Positions 50,618-58,564 of a stretch of 64,000 nucleotides of DNA are shown one piece after another (position 1 is the first letter of the stretch; the number at the start of each line of letters is the position of its first letter). Under the pieces are notes generated by a model that did no database searches, was not told where the DNA came from, and saw nothing but the letters and a program-made list of their open reading frames with translations. The DNA comes from DATLGB01 sp037724045 (lineage in GTDB: Bacteria; Actinomycetota; Thermoleophilia; Solirubrobacterales; Solirubrobacteraceae): contig JBBJOW010000003.1 in NCBI GenBank assembly GCA_037724045.1, forward strand, positions 49,706 through 113,705. Reading direction: 5' to 3'. Position numbers and translations under genes: made by a program.

Positions 50618-51879
50618 GTGTGAACCTCGTCCCGGAGCCGGCGGCGCCGCACGACCTCGAGGCGCTGCACGCGGTCACCGACGCCGTCGCCCAGGGCGCC
50701 GGCCTGCCCGAGGTGGTCCGCGCTGCGAGCCGTGCGCTCGACGCCTCCCTCGTCCTGCTCGATCACACCAGCGCCGTGCTGGCCGTCGCGGCGCGCTCGA
50801 CCGCCGACGAGCGCTCCCTGATGGCCGACGCGCCGGGCGTGGAGACGCACGAGCTGCGCGTCGGGGGTGACGCTGTCGGGCGTCTGCGCATGCGCGAACG
50901 CTCGGGCACCCCGCCCGCGCCGTTCATGACGATGGTGCTGACGCTGATCGCCTCCGAGGTCGAGCGCCTGCGCGCTCCCGAGCGCCAGTCCGAGGTCGCC
51001 CAGGAGACGTTCCTGCGCGCGCTGCTCGAGCGGACGGTCACCGACCGGGGGGACATCCTCGCGCGCGCCTCCGAGCTCGGCTGCGTCCTGGATGACGGCG
51101 GCGCCATGATCGTCGTCCGCGCCCATCACTTCGCGGTCACGGACCTCGATTGGCGGGGCCGCGTCCTCGCCGTCTGCGAGCGCGCGACGCGCGCGACCGC
51201 TCCCGGCGCGCTGCTGGCCGTCCTCGATCACGCCGCGGCGGCGACGGGCATGATCGTCCTGCTCGTGCCCACCGACAGCGCCGACGGCGCGCGCCGCTGC
51301 GCCGCCGTCGTCGCCCGTGAGCTGCAGGCCGCCCTCGGGGGGTTCACCTTCGCCGTCGGCCATTCGCGCCCGGCCAACGACGCCGCCGACCTCTACCGCG
51401 CCGGGCAGGAGGCGCTGCTGGCGGCGAACGTCGCCGAGGCGACGCCCGGCGGCGACGCCGAGGAGCCCGCCGCCGTGCTCGCCTTCGAGGACACCGGCGC
51501 GTACCGCCTCCTGCTCCCCGCCATGAGCGAGGACCCCGGGGAGCTGCATCGCTTCTACGACGAGACGATCGCTCCGCTGGTCGCGTACGACGAGCAGTAC
51601 GAGACCGACCTTGTGACGACGCTTGAGACCTTCCTGGACTGCGACGGCAACGTCGCCAACACCGCCGGCCGGCTGTTCACCCACCGCCACACCATCCGCT
51701 ACCGCCTCGTGCGCGTGCACGAGCTCACCGGCCACGACGTCGCGTCCACCGACGGCCGCGAGCGGCTCGGACTCGGACTCAAGGCGATGCGTGTCCTCGG
51801 CATCGCCGCCGCGGGCGGCCCGGCCCGCGAGCGCGGCGCCGGCGGCGGCCGCGTGCCCCGCGAGAGGAAAGACCGCTAA
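50614..51879 (+). CDS. CdaR/PucR-family transcriptional regulator
   Basis: 421 aa. An N-terminal GAF-like region comprises about 1-110, with VVRAASRALDASLVLLDHTS; a central degenerate GGDEF-like domain contains ARASELGCVLDDGGAMIVVR. The C-terminal PucR helix-turn-helix is at about 350-405: TLETFLDCDGNVANTAGRLF and THRHTIRYRLVRVHELTGHD. Such regulators act on purine or sugar-diacid catabolism. The nucleoside phosphorylase 46 bp downstream suggests purine-related control. GTG 50614 overlaps the upstream stop. Confidence 0.87.
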   Translation: MSVNLVPEPAAPHDLEALHAVTDAVAQGAGLPEVVRAASRALDASLVLLDHTSAVLAVAARSTADERSLMADAPGVETHELRVGGDAVGRLRMRERSGTPPAPFMTMVLTLIASEVERLRAPERQSEVAQETFLRALLERTVTDRGDILARASELGCVLDDGGAMIVVRAHHFAVTDLDWRGRVLAVCERATRATAPGALLAVLDHAAAATGMIVLLVPTDSADGARRCAAVVARELQAALGGFTFAVGHSRPANDAADLYRAGQEALLAANVAEATPGGDAEEPAAVLAFEDTGAYRLLLPAMSEDPGELHRFYDETIAPLVAYDEQYETDLVTTLETFLDCDGNVANTAGRLFTHRHTIRYRLVRVHELTGHDVASTDGRERLGLGLKAMRVLGIAAAGGPARERGAGGGRVPRERKDR

Positions 51880-51925
51880 TTTCGGCCTCCGGTCTTCTCA
51901 AGTTCAGACCTACGGACGACGTCAC

Positions 51926-52723
51926 ATGATCGGCATCATCACCGGCTCGGGCACGTATGCGCTGCCCGAGCTCCAAGCCGCTGGTGCGCCGGAGCGGGTC
52001 GCCACCGAGTGGGGGGAGACCGAGGTGACGCGCGGGATCTTCGCGGGCGTCGATGTCGTGCACGTCTCCCGCCACGGCGAGGGACATCCGCGGCTGTCGA
52101 ACCACGTCAACTACCGCGCCAACGTCGACGCGCTGCGCCAGGCCCGCTGCGACGCGGTCCTGGCCGTGACCGTCTGCGGTGCCGTCGATCCGTCGGTCGA
52201 GCTCGGCTCGCTGGTCGTCTTCGACGACGTCAACTTCGTCTCCAACCGCCTCGCCGACGGCTCGCTGTGCACGTTTCACGACACGCCGGGCGATCCCCGG
52301 CGCGGTCACTGGATCTACGAGGACCCCTATTCCCCGGAGCTGCGGCGCGCGCTGCTCGCCGGCGCGGAGCAGGCGGGGGTGAGCGCGCGGGACGGGGGCT
52401 GCTACGGCCACGTCGACGGCCCGCGCTTCAACACCAGGGCGGAGATCCGCGGCCTGGCCGCCTGCGGCGTGACGGCCGTGTCGCAGACCGCCGGGCCCGA
52501 GACCGTCCTCTGCGGCGAGGCGAGCCTGCCCTTCGCCCTCGTCGGCTACGCGACCGACTACGCCAACGGGGTGACGGACGCAGCGACGCCGGTCGAGCGG
52601 CTGCTCGAGCTGATCGCCGCCAGCACACAGACCTTCGCGGACGTGCTCGCCGCTGCCGTCGCGGAGATCGAAGCGGCTGCGCTGGCCCCGGCCGGCATCA
52701 ACTACCGCTTCCACGAGGACTGA
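51926..52723 (+). CDS. MTA/purine nucleoside phosphorylase family protein
   Basis: 265 aa of the MtnP/PNP family. Phosphate-binding IGIITGSGTYALPELQ at the start and HVSRHGEGHPRLSNHVNYRA (RHG...H), then VTVCGAVDPSVELGSLVVFD, GHVDGPRFNTRAEIRGL and SQTAGPETVLCGEASLPFAL with YATDYANGV near the end. It would phosphorolyse methylthioadenosine, hypoxanthine or a related nucleoside; the Ser/Thr residues that choose MTA over guanosine cannot be assigned reliably. ATG 51926 is 46 bp after the CdaR-type gene. Confidence 0.86.
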   Translation: MIGIITGSGTYALPELQAAGAPERVATEWGETEVTRGIFAGVDVVHVSRHGEGHPRLSNHVNYRANVDALRQARCDAVLAVTVCGAVDPSVELGSLVVFDDVNFVSNRLADGSLCTFHDTPGDPRRGHWIYEDPYSPELRRALLAGAEQAGVSARDGGCYGHVDGPRFNTRAEIRGLAACGVTAVSQTAGPETVLCGEASLPFALVGYATDYANGVTDAATPVERLLELIAASTQTFADVLAAAVAEIEAAALAPAGINYRFHED

Positions 52724-52769
52724 GGCGCAAGTCCGCGCGGCTGGCCCGCGTTGTCTGCGGGAAGGACTC

Positions 52770-52886
52770 GTGAGCGTGCCCGCCGATCCCGAACCCCCGC
52801 GAGTCGTCTCGCTCCACGATCCCGCCGGGATGCTCGAGCGCGTCGAGGCGCATCCCGAGACGCTGCGGCCGCGCCCACGCGCATGA
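52770..52886 (+). CDS. Possible tiny protein (38 aa), doubtful
   Basis: GTG 52770 with GGAAGGA upstream opens a 38-codon frame reading VSVPADPEPPRVVSLHDPAG then MLERVEAHPETLRPRPRA. The middle has protein-like composition and could be the N-terminal remnant of a larger enzyme (VVSLHDPAGMLERVEAHP looks like the beginning of a nucleotide-sugar or amidohydrolase-type protein), but the frame then closes. Weak; possibly debris between the phosphorylase and S55 genes. Confidence 0.22.
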   Translation: MSVPADPEPPRVVSLHDPAGMLERVEAHPETLRPRPRA

Positions 52887-52896
52887 AGCCCGGCCG

Positions 52897-54642
52897 CTAA
52901 CCCCGCGCCGGCGCGCCGGCGCGCCGTTTGACGCGGACGTTGACCACGTCGCGGCCGGCGATGCGGAAGGTCTCGTCGCGGAAGAACCGGCCGGCCTTGC
53001 GCACGCGCACGCCGTCCCAGCGGTTCATCCCGGCGAATTGCGCCGCGAGCGCCTCGACGCTGCGCGGGCCCTCGGAGTCGATGTAGGTGCCGCCACCGCC
53101 GAACTCGATGATGAGCTCGTCGAAGAAGCTGAAGCCGCCGTCGGGGTCGGTGCCGCGGATGTCGAGGCGACGCTTCCCGAGCTCGAGCCTGCCCGGTACC
53201 TTCCAGTCGAAGGAGAAGACGCGCACCGGGCCCCGGACCACGCGCGTGACCATCTTCACCGGGACCGTCTCGCCACGGCGGACGGTCTTGGGCAGCGTCA
53301 CGTTGCGGATGTAGGCCTGGCGCTGCGCCCGCGTCTGGCGCACCCGCGCCGACACGTCGGTGACGTGCACCGGCTCACCCTTGTAGGCGTCGAAGATCGA
53401 CAGCGCGCTGCTGGCGTCGGTGCCTGCCGAGAGCGCCACGGGGTTCAGGCTGAGCGTCTCCCCGAAGCCGGTGCCGTCGCTGACGTAGCGGTTGCAGAAG
53501 CGCAGCGGCGCTTTGAGCTCGCGCAGCTCGACGCGCATGCACATGCGCCCGGCCATGCGCTGCGGCGCGGAGTTGAAGATCTCCGTCGAGGCCTGGGAGA
53601 CCGCGATCGGCGCCACCAGGCTGAGGGCGGTGTAGCCCGTCGGGTTGTCGACCTCGGCCTCGTCGGCGACGTTGACGTCGAGGACCCTGCGGACGTCGAG
53701 GTCGGTGTCGCGGGCCACCACGCGCACGCCGATGCGCGGCGGCAGCCCGCCGAGCGTGCCGGCCACCGCGTCGAAGCCGTCGTTGGAGATCGTCCCGCGG
53801 TCGTGGACCGGGCCGGCCAGCTTATAGCTGACGTAGCCGTCGGCCTGGACCGGGTTGGAGATGATGGTCGAGACGTAGGCGTCCTGGAGCAGCAGCGAGC
53901 GGGCGCCTGCGGCGTCGAACTGGTGCCCGTAGGCCCACAGCTTGTTGCCGTCGACGTAGGAGACCGTGCCGATCCCCGACAGCGTGATGTCGCCCGAGGA
54001 GAGCCCGACGCCCATCGCCGACCCCGGCTCCATCGGGAGCGTCGCGGCGCTGTCGCCGGGGATCGACGGCGCCGGCAGCAGCGCGACGTCGTGGCGGGCG
54101 CCGGCCGCGCGCAGGTTGCGCATCAGCGACGGTGCCAGGCCGCCGAGGCTGAGCGGGGCCGCGATCGGCTCGGCGCGTGCGAGCAGCGCCGTGTCGCGCT
54201 GCGCCTCACGACGGGAGGTCTTGCCTCTCGGACCGGTGACGGGTGTGCCGATGACCTGCTCGATGGGCGTGGCCAGGACGGTCAGGTCGCCGTAGTTGCC
54301 CAGGCCCTCGGAGATCGCCCCCGCGTTCTTGCTCACGCCATCGGCGCCGGTGCAGAAGATCGGCGAGCCCGAGAAGCCCAGGCCGATGCCGGAGGGCTCG
54401 ATGCGGTCGCCGGAGACACGTACGAGCAGCCGCGGCTGGGACCGGCCGATCGTGCCCTCCCCGACGATGTCCAGGATCTCCACGTCGAACGGCTCCACGG
54501 CCTGGCCCTGGAAGACCGAGAGCGCGGTGCAGCGCATCCCCGGCTGGACCTCGCTGAGCGGCATGATCGGTGCCGCGGCGTGGGCGGCGACAGGGCACGC
54601 GAGGCTGGCGAGCCCGGCGCTTAGCAGAAGGCGGGCTCGCAT
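52897..54642 (-). CDS. SpoIVB-type (S55) peptidase domain protein, secreted
   Basis: 581 aa with a signal peptide (MRARLLLSAGLASLACPVAA then HAAA). It is followed by an S55 SpoIVB-like domain: LSEVQPGMRCTALSVFQGQA, VEPFDVEILDIVGEG, and the serine motif LGFSGSPIFCTG near residue 100, then SGDITLSGIGTVSYVDGNKL with WAYGHQF. The rest is ~300 residues of beta-rich sequence of unknown fold. In Bacillus SpoIVB cleaves SpoIVFA during sporulation; no sporulation genes are here, so another target is likely. ATG 54642 is preceded by TAGCTT (minus strand, 54651-54656), 8 nt away. Confidence 0.8.
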   Translation of the reverse strand: MRARLLLSAGLASLACPVAAHAAAPIMPLSEVQPGMRCTALSVFQGQAVEPFDVEILDIVGEGTIGRSQPRLLVRVSGDRIEPSGIGLGFSGSPIFCTGADGVSKNAGAISEGLGNYGDLTVLATPIEQVIGTPVTGPRGKTSRREAQRDTALLARAEPIAAPLSLGGLAPSLMRNLRAAGARHDVALLPAPSIPGDSAATLPMEPGSAMGVGLSSGDITLSGIGTVSYVDGNKLWAYGHQFDAAGARSLLLQDAYVSTIISNPVQADGYVSYKLAGPVHDRGTISNDGFDAVAGTLGGLPPRIGVRVVARDTDLDVRRVLDVNVADEAEVDNPTGYTALSLVAPIAVSQASTEIFNSAPQRMAGRMCMRVELRELKAPLRFCNRYVSDGTGFGETLSLNPVALSAGTDASSALSIFDAYKGEPVHVTDVSARVRQTRAQRQAYIRNVTLPKTVRRGETVPVKMVTRVVRGPVRVFSFDWKVPGRLELGKRRLDIRGTDPDGGFSFFDELIIEFGGGGTYIDSEGPRSVEALAAQFAGMNRWDGVRVRKAGRFFRDETFRIAGRDVVNVRVKRRAGAPARG

Positions 54643-54722
54643 GGCGCGGGAAGCTAGTCGATTCCCCCACCGCCGAACGCCGGGATCCTCACCGCCACTG
54701 CGAGCATCGCCGGCTTCGATCA

Positions 54723-54794
54723 CTGGGGAGCCTGGGTTCGAACCAGAATCTCACGGCACCAAAAGCCGGTGTCTTGCCATTGGACCACTCCCCA
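54723..54794 (-). tRNA. tRNA-Gln (TTG anticodon)
   Basis: Minus-strand cloverleaf: acceptor TGGGGAG/CTCCCCA, short D-arm GTC...GAC, anticodon loop TTTTGGT (anticodon TTG, reading CAA; the stem CCGGC/GCCGT has one C-T mismatch at its base), and T-arm CTGGTTCGAACCCAG. CCA is not encoded. 72 nt, between the S55 gene and glmU. Confidence 0.9.
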
Positions 54795-54831
54795 AGTGGG
54801 TCGGTCGGAGGCTACCCGTAGGCTCCCGCTC

Positions 54832-56139
54832 ATGGCCGGACTGACCGTCGTCGTCCTTGCCGCGGGGGAGGGCACGCGGATGCGCTCGGCGACGCCGAAG
54901 GTGCTCCATCCGCTGTGCGGGCGGCCGCTGGTGCTCTGGCCCGTGCTCGCCGCACGGGAAGCGGGCGCAGAGCGGATCGTGGTCGTGGATGGCCCCATGC
55001 GCCTGCTCGAACCCGTCCTGCCCGCCGGCGTCGAGATCGCCGTCCAGCACGAGCAGCGCGGGACCGGCGATGCCGTGAGGGCGGCGCTCGGACATGTCGG
55101 CGAGGACGACCGCGTCGTGGTGCTCATGGGCGACGTCCCGCTGGTCACCGCAGACGCGGTGCGCGCGCTCGCCGGCGCCCACGTCGAGGGGGCGACGATG
55201 ATGACGATGGTGCTCGACGAGCCGGCCGCCTACGGCCGCGTCGTGCGCCGCGCCGACGGCACGGTCGAGCGAGTCGTGGAAGCGAAGGCCGATGGCGACG
55301 CGACGCCCGGGCAGCTCGCGATCCGCGAGGTCAACACCGGCATCTACTGCTTCGACGGCGGGGCGCTGCGTCAGGCGCTCGAGCGCCTGACCCCCGACAA
55401 CGCGCAGGGGGAGTACTACCTCCCCGACGTGCTCGCGCTGATGCCGGCCCGCGCGCACGTGGTCGACGACCCGACGCTGACCCTCGGCGTCAACGACCGG
55501 GCCGACCTCGCGGCCGTGCGGTCGATCGCGCAGCTGCGCATCCACCGTCACCACCTGCGCAACGGCGTGACGATCGTCGACCCCGCGAGCACCACGATCG
55601 ACGCGGACGTCGTCATCGGCCGCGACACGGTGGTGGAGCCGCACACGACGATCAAGCAGGGCACGACCGTCGGCGCGGACTGCGTCATCCGCCACAGCTA
55701 CCTCGACCGGGCCACGGTCGAGGACGGCGTCACGCTCGGCCCGTTCGCCTACCTGCGCCCTGGCGCTCACCTGAAGCCGGGAGCCAGGGTCGGCACCTTC
55801 GTCGAGATCAAGAACTCGGTCATCGGCGAGAAGGCCAAGGTGCCCCACCTCTCCTACATCGGGGACGCCGACGTCGGCGCCGGCACGAACCTCGGCGCCG
55901 CCACGATCACCGCCAACTACGACGGCGTGCGCAAGCACCGCACCACCATCGGCCGGGACGTGTCGACGAGCGTCGACACCACGCTGGTGGCGCCGGTGAC
56001 GGTCGGCGACGGCGCGCAGACGGCGGCCGGCAGCGTCATCACCGACGACATCCCGGAAAATGGGCTCGGCATCGCCCGCGCGCGTCAGGTCAACAAGGCG
56101 CGGCGTCGGCCGCCCGGCGTAGACTCCGGCTCACCGTGA
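54832..56139 (+). CDS. glmU: Bifunctional GlmU (UDP-GlcNAc pyrophosphorylase/acetyltransferase)
   Basis: 435 aa. Uridyltransferase domain: VVVLAAGEGTRMRSATPKVL at residues 6-25, QHEQRGTGDAVRAAL, VLMGDVPLVTADAV, and DGTVERVVEAKAD. The C-terminal left-handed beta-helix has GVTIVDPASTTIDADVVIG, LGPFAYLRPGAHLKPGARVG, GDADVGAGTNLGAATITANY with His/Tyr acetyltransferase residues. It makes UDP-GlcNAc for the wall. ATG 54832 follows TAGGCT (54819-54824), 7 nt away, and gives the family N-terminus. Confidence 0.95.
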   Translation: MAGLTVVVLAAGEGTRMRSATPKVLHPLCGRPLVLWPVLAAREAGAERIVVVDGPMRLLEPVLPAGVEIAVQHEQRGTGDAVRAALGHVGEDDRVVVLMGDVPLVTADAVRALAGAHVEGATMMTMVLDEPAAYGRVVRRADGTVERVVEAKADGDATPGQLAIREVNTGIYCFDGGALRQALERLTPDNAQGEYYLPDVLALMPARAHVVDDPTLTLGVNDRADLAAVRSIAQLRIHRHHLRNGVTIVDPASTTIDADVVIGRDTVVEPHTTIKQGTTVGADCVIRHSYLDRATVEDGVTLGPFAYLRPGAHLKPGARVGTFVEIKNSVIGEKAKVPHLSYIGDADVGAGTNLGAATITANYDGVRKHRTTIGRDVSTSVDTTLVAPVTVGDGAQTAAGSVITDDIPENGLGIARARQVNKARRRPPGVDSGSP

Positions 56140-56156
56140 GCGCGCTCTCGACCTAA

Positions 56157-57158
56157 GTGGGCGATTCCACTGCGATCCCGCTCGATTACAACAAGCGGCT
56201 CATGCTTTTCGCCGGTCGCGCGAACCCCGCGCTGGCTGGCGAGATCGCCCACAAGCTCGGCGTCGAGCTCGGCGGGATCACGCTGAAGACGTTCTCCAAC
56301 GGCGAGGTCTACTGCCGCTACGAGGAGTCGATCCGCGGCGCCGACGTCTTCATCATCCAGCCCACCTGCGGCAACCCGCAGACGGGCGTCACCGCCAACG
56401 ACGCGCTGATGGAGCTGATCCTGATGATCGACGCGGCGGTCGGCGCCTCCGCGCACCGCGTCATCGCCGTCACCCCCTGGTTCGGCTACAGCCGCCAGGA
56501 CAAGAAGTCCGCCCCCCGCGAGCCGATCTCCGCGCGGCTTGTCGCGCGCATGCTCGAGAACGCCGGCGCCGACCGCGTGCTCGCCATGGACCTTCACGCC
56601 GGCCAGTTGCAGGGCTTCTTCCAGAAGCCGATGGACCACATGACGGCGCTGTTCATGCTCACCCAGCACTTCAACGATCTCCAACTCGAGGACCTCGTCG
56701 TCGTCTCGCCCGACGTCGGCCGTGTGAAGCTGGCCAAGAAGTTCGCCGAGAAGGTCGGCGCCGAGCTGGCCATCCTCAACAAGGAGCGGCCCGCGCAGCA
56801 GGTCGCCGAGATCTCGTACGTGATCGGTGACGTCAAGGGCAAGACCGCGGTGCTGGTCGACGACATGATCGATACCGCCGGCACTCTCCGCGCGGCCGGG
56901 CAGACGGTCAAGGACGAGGGCGCCGGGCGGGTCTACGCCGCCGCCACGCACGGCGTGTTCTCCGGCAACGCGTGGGAGAACCTCGCCGCATCGCCGTTCG
57001 AGCAGATCGTGGTCACGGACACCATCCCGTTGCGCACCGGGGCGCCGGACAACATCCAGGTCCTCCCGTGCGCGGACCTGCTGACGGACTCCATCCGCCG
57101 CATCTTCACCGACGACTCCGTGTCCGAAGTGTTCGGCGGCGAGAATCAGCTCTTCTGA
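56157..57158 (+). CDS. prs: Ribose-phosphate pyrophosphokinase (PRPP synthetase)
   Basis: 333 aa. N-terminal LMLFAGRANPALAGEIAHKL, LKTFSNGEVYCRYEESIRGA, VTPWFGYSRQDKKSAPREPI (ATP-binding Arg/Lys loop), the metal site MDLHAGQLQGFF, and the PRPP loop VLVDDMIDTAGTLRAAGQTV. It converts ribose-5-phosphate to PRPP. GTG 56157 is 17 bp after glmU. The last seven codons (ENQLF plus stop region, 57144-57158) overlap the left 18-bp attachment repeat of an integrated element, so the gene is intact but its 3' end is the integration site. Confidence 0.95.
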   Translation: MGDSTAIPLDYNKRLMLFAGRANPALAGEIAHKLGVELGGITLKTFSNGEVYCRYEESIRGADVFIIQPTCGNPQTGVTANDALMELILMIDAAVGASAHRVIAVTPWFGYSRQDKKSAPREPISARLVARMLENAGADRVLAMDLHAGQLQGFFQKPMDHMTALFMLTQHFNDLQLEDLVVVSPDVGRVKLAKKFAEKVGAELAILNKERPAQQVAEISYVIGDVKGKTAVLVDDMIDTAGTLRAAGQTVKDEGAGRVYAAATHGVFSGNAWENLAASPFEQIVVTDTIPLRTGAPDNIQVLPCADLLTDSIRRIFTDDSVSEVFGGENQLF

Positions 57159-57161
57159 CCG
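57144..57161 (+). repeat. attL-like 18-bp direct repeat
   Basis: AATCAGCTCTTCTGACCG, identical to 61477-61494; identity stops on both sides (preceding G against C, following T against C). It includes the last codons of prs and its TGA. Confidence 0.85.
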
Positions 57162-57192
57162 TCTTGGCTCTACGGCGCCGATCGCGCGCCGT

Positions 57193-57214
57193 GCGCGACA
57201 GTAGGCGCGACAGT
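57193..57214 (+). repeat. Left pair of arm-type-like GCGCGACAGT motifs
   Basis: GCGCGACAGT at 57193-57202 and 57205-57214 (12-nt period), 31 bp inside the left repeat. The same pair occurs at 61363-61383 near the right end. GTGCGCGAC/GTCGCGCAC at 57191-57221 also forms a hairpin. A reasonable recombinase arm site by analogy with lambda-type integrases. Confidence 0.6.
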
Positions 57215-57267
57215 CGCGCACGCCGCATCACCGAGCGCGAGTCCTGGACGCCCCGGAGCGCGGCCTG

Positions 57268-57510
57268 ATGGCTCACGGCGCCCTCACGCTCTACGTGAAG
57301 AACCCCGGCCACCGCGCCGACGAGATCCTCTCGCACACCGCGACCGAGTTAGGCCTCGAAGGCGCTCTCTCGCCGGCCGACGACGGTTTCGTTCGCGTCG
57401 GGCTCACGGGCAACTACGCCGCCTCACGCGACGAACTCGAACGCGCACTTCAGACGTCAGGACCGGACTGGCACCAGCACGTCCAGCTCTCGTCGCCGCG
57501 GGCCGAGTAG
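57268..57510 (+). CDS. Small hypothetical protein in the mobile element
   Basis: 80 aa with regular alpha/beta composition: MAHGALTLYVKNPGHRADEI, LSHTATELGLEGALSPADDG, FVRVGLTGNYAASRDELERA, ending in a Ser-Pro-Arg tail. ATG 57268 is the first start inside the element after the left arm motifs. I do not recognise the family; the VRVGLTGNYAASRDEL section suggests a compact ferredoxin-like fold. As the first gene after the left end it may be cargo. Confidence 0.55.
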   Translation: MAHGALTLYVKNPGHRADEILSHTATELGLEGALSPADDGFVRVGLTGNYAASRDELERALQTSGPDWHQHVQLSSPRAE

Positions 57511-57514
57511 GAGT

Positions 57515-57910
57515 TCAGCCCTCACAAACCAAGGTGTTGCCGAAGCAGTCATAGGGCCGTTCGACAATCGCGCCACCGCCCTCGACCTCGACGACCGAGT
57601 CAGGGCTGGTGCGGAAGCCACCGGCCACCTGCTTTCCCCTAGGCCGCGATAGCTGGATCTCGGTGCAGAACAGCGCAGGCGGTCTGCCTTCCTCGTTCGC
57701 GCAAACCTCCACAGTGTCGTCGAATCTACGGAGCACGAACGGATCACCCAGGCGATCGGCCGGAAACCGTGACGTGTACGCGGCGAACACTCCCAACGCC
57801 TCATCCTCGGGTCGGTTGTCCTGGTGCAAGTACACCAGGACCGCGGACAGCAGCAGCACCGCTGCAAGTACCAGCGCCCCGTGTCGCGTCTTGCGAGCCG
57901 CGATCCACAT
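57515..57910 (-). CDS. Membrane-anchored or secreted hypothetical protein in the element
   Basis: 131 aa: a basic start then one membrane helix (ALVLAAVLLLSAVLVYLH, about residues 11-28), followed by an extracytoplasmic domain with AAYTSRFPADRLGDPFVLRR and three cysteines (VCANEEG, LFCTEIQ, YDCFGNTLVCEG), consistent with disulfides outside the cell. ATG 57910 gives a conventional signal-anchor; ATG 57973 would put 21 charged residues before it. It is convergent with the 80-aa gene. Function unknown. Confidence 0.6.
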   Translation of the reverse strand: MWIAARKTRHGALVLAAVLLLSAVLVYLHQDNRPEDEALGVFAAYTSRFPADRLGDPFVLRRFDDTVEVCANEEGRPPALFCTEIQLSRPRGKQVAGGFRTSPDSVVEVEGGGAIVERPYDCFGNTLVCEG

Positions 57911-58354
57911 CGCTGGGATTCTTTCATGGGCCTCTCCGGCCACGCCCCGACTGCGCTGCGCAAAAACGGGCATGGAGCCCGGTCAGCCGGTTCACATCAT
58001 CAGGGGGGCTCCCTCCTCCGGTCCTTCTTTTGGTACATCTCAGCCTGGCTGCCGGCACCCGCACCGTGAAGCTGCGCAGCAGCGAAGACCCCTGGGTAGG
58101 GGGCGTCGTCATGGCGCACGTGGGATACCACAGGACGGTCTCACCCCGGACGGAGGGCGTCAACCGGGCGCAGGGTGGTGATCGACCAGCGGCGTGAGAG
58201 GCCACGCTAAGCGCAAGGCGCGGCGGCGGCCCGACAGCAAAGCGCTGCCGGGCATCTCCACGCCCGAAGGGCGGGCTGGGCGCTTGCCGACGCGGCGCTC
58301 GAGGATCGTCCGCTTGCTCATGTCGCAGGTCCCGGCGGCGCGCGCCTTGCACGC
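57911..58354. other. Element interior with only weak small frames
   Basis: About 440 bp without a strong gene. Two coupled tiny plus-strand frames are possible: 58110-58197 (28 codons, MAHVGYHRTVSPRTEGVNRA...) whose stop overlaps GTG 58194 opening a 66-codon Arg-rich frame to 58394. Neither has recognisable features; the second runs into the duplicated sequence at the scaffold gap. Confidence 0.3.
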
Positions 58355-58564
58355 GCCGCCGGTCCCACGACTCAGCAGAAGACCGCGATATTGAATGGGT
58401 AGTCCGTCANNNNNNNNNNNNNNNNNNNNNNNNNNNNNNNNNNNNNNNNNNNNNNNNNNNNNNNNNNNNNNNNNNNNNNNNNNNNNNNNNNNNNNNNNNN
58501 NNNNNNNNNGCCGCCGGTCCCACGACTCAGCAGAAGACCGCGATATTGAATGGGTAGTCCGTCA
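58355..58564. other. Scaffold gap (100 N) flanked by an identical 55-bp sequence
   Basis: Exactly 100 N at 58410-58509. The 55 bp immediately left (58355-58409) and right (58510-58564) of the gap are identical, both running from GCCGCCGGTCCCACGACTCA to a shared end TAGTCCGTCA. This is what two contigs with an unmerged terminal overlap look like, so the real gap may be zero and one 55-bp copy spurious. The gap adjoins but does not break the collagen-like gene, whose stop is at 58527. Confidence 0.8.

Noticed and set aside
57159..57267. GTGCGCGAC/GTCGCGCAC hairpin as the prs terminator
   Set aside because: It overlaps the GCGCGACAGT motifs that recur at the other end of the element, so a recombinase-binding role is the better explanation; no T-run.
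58194..58394. 66-codon Arg-rich frame in the mobile element
   Set aside because: Low-complexity basic composition, no family features, and it runs into the duplicated gap flank; left as a possibility only.
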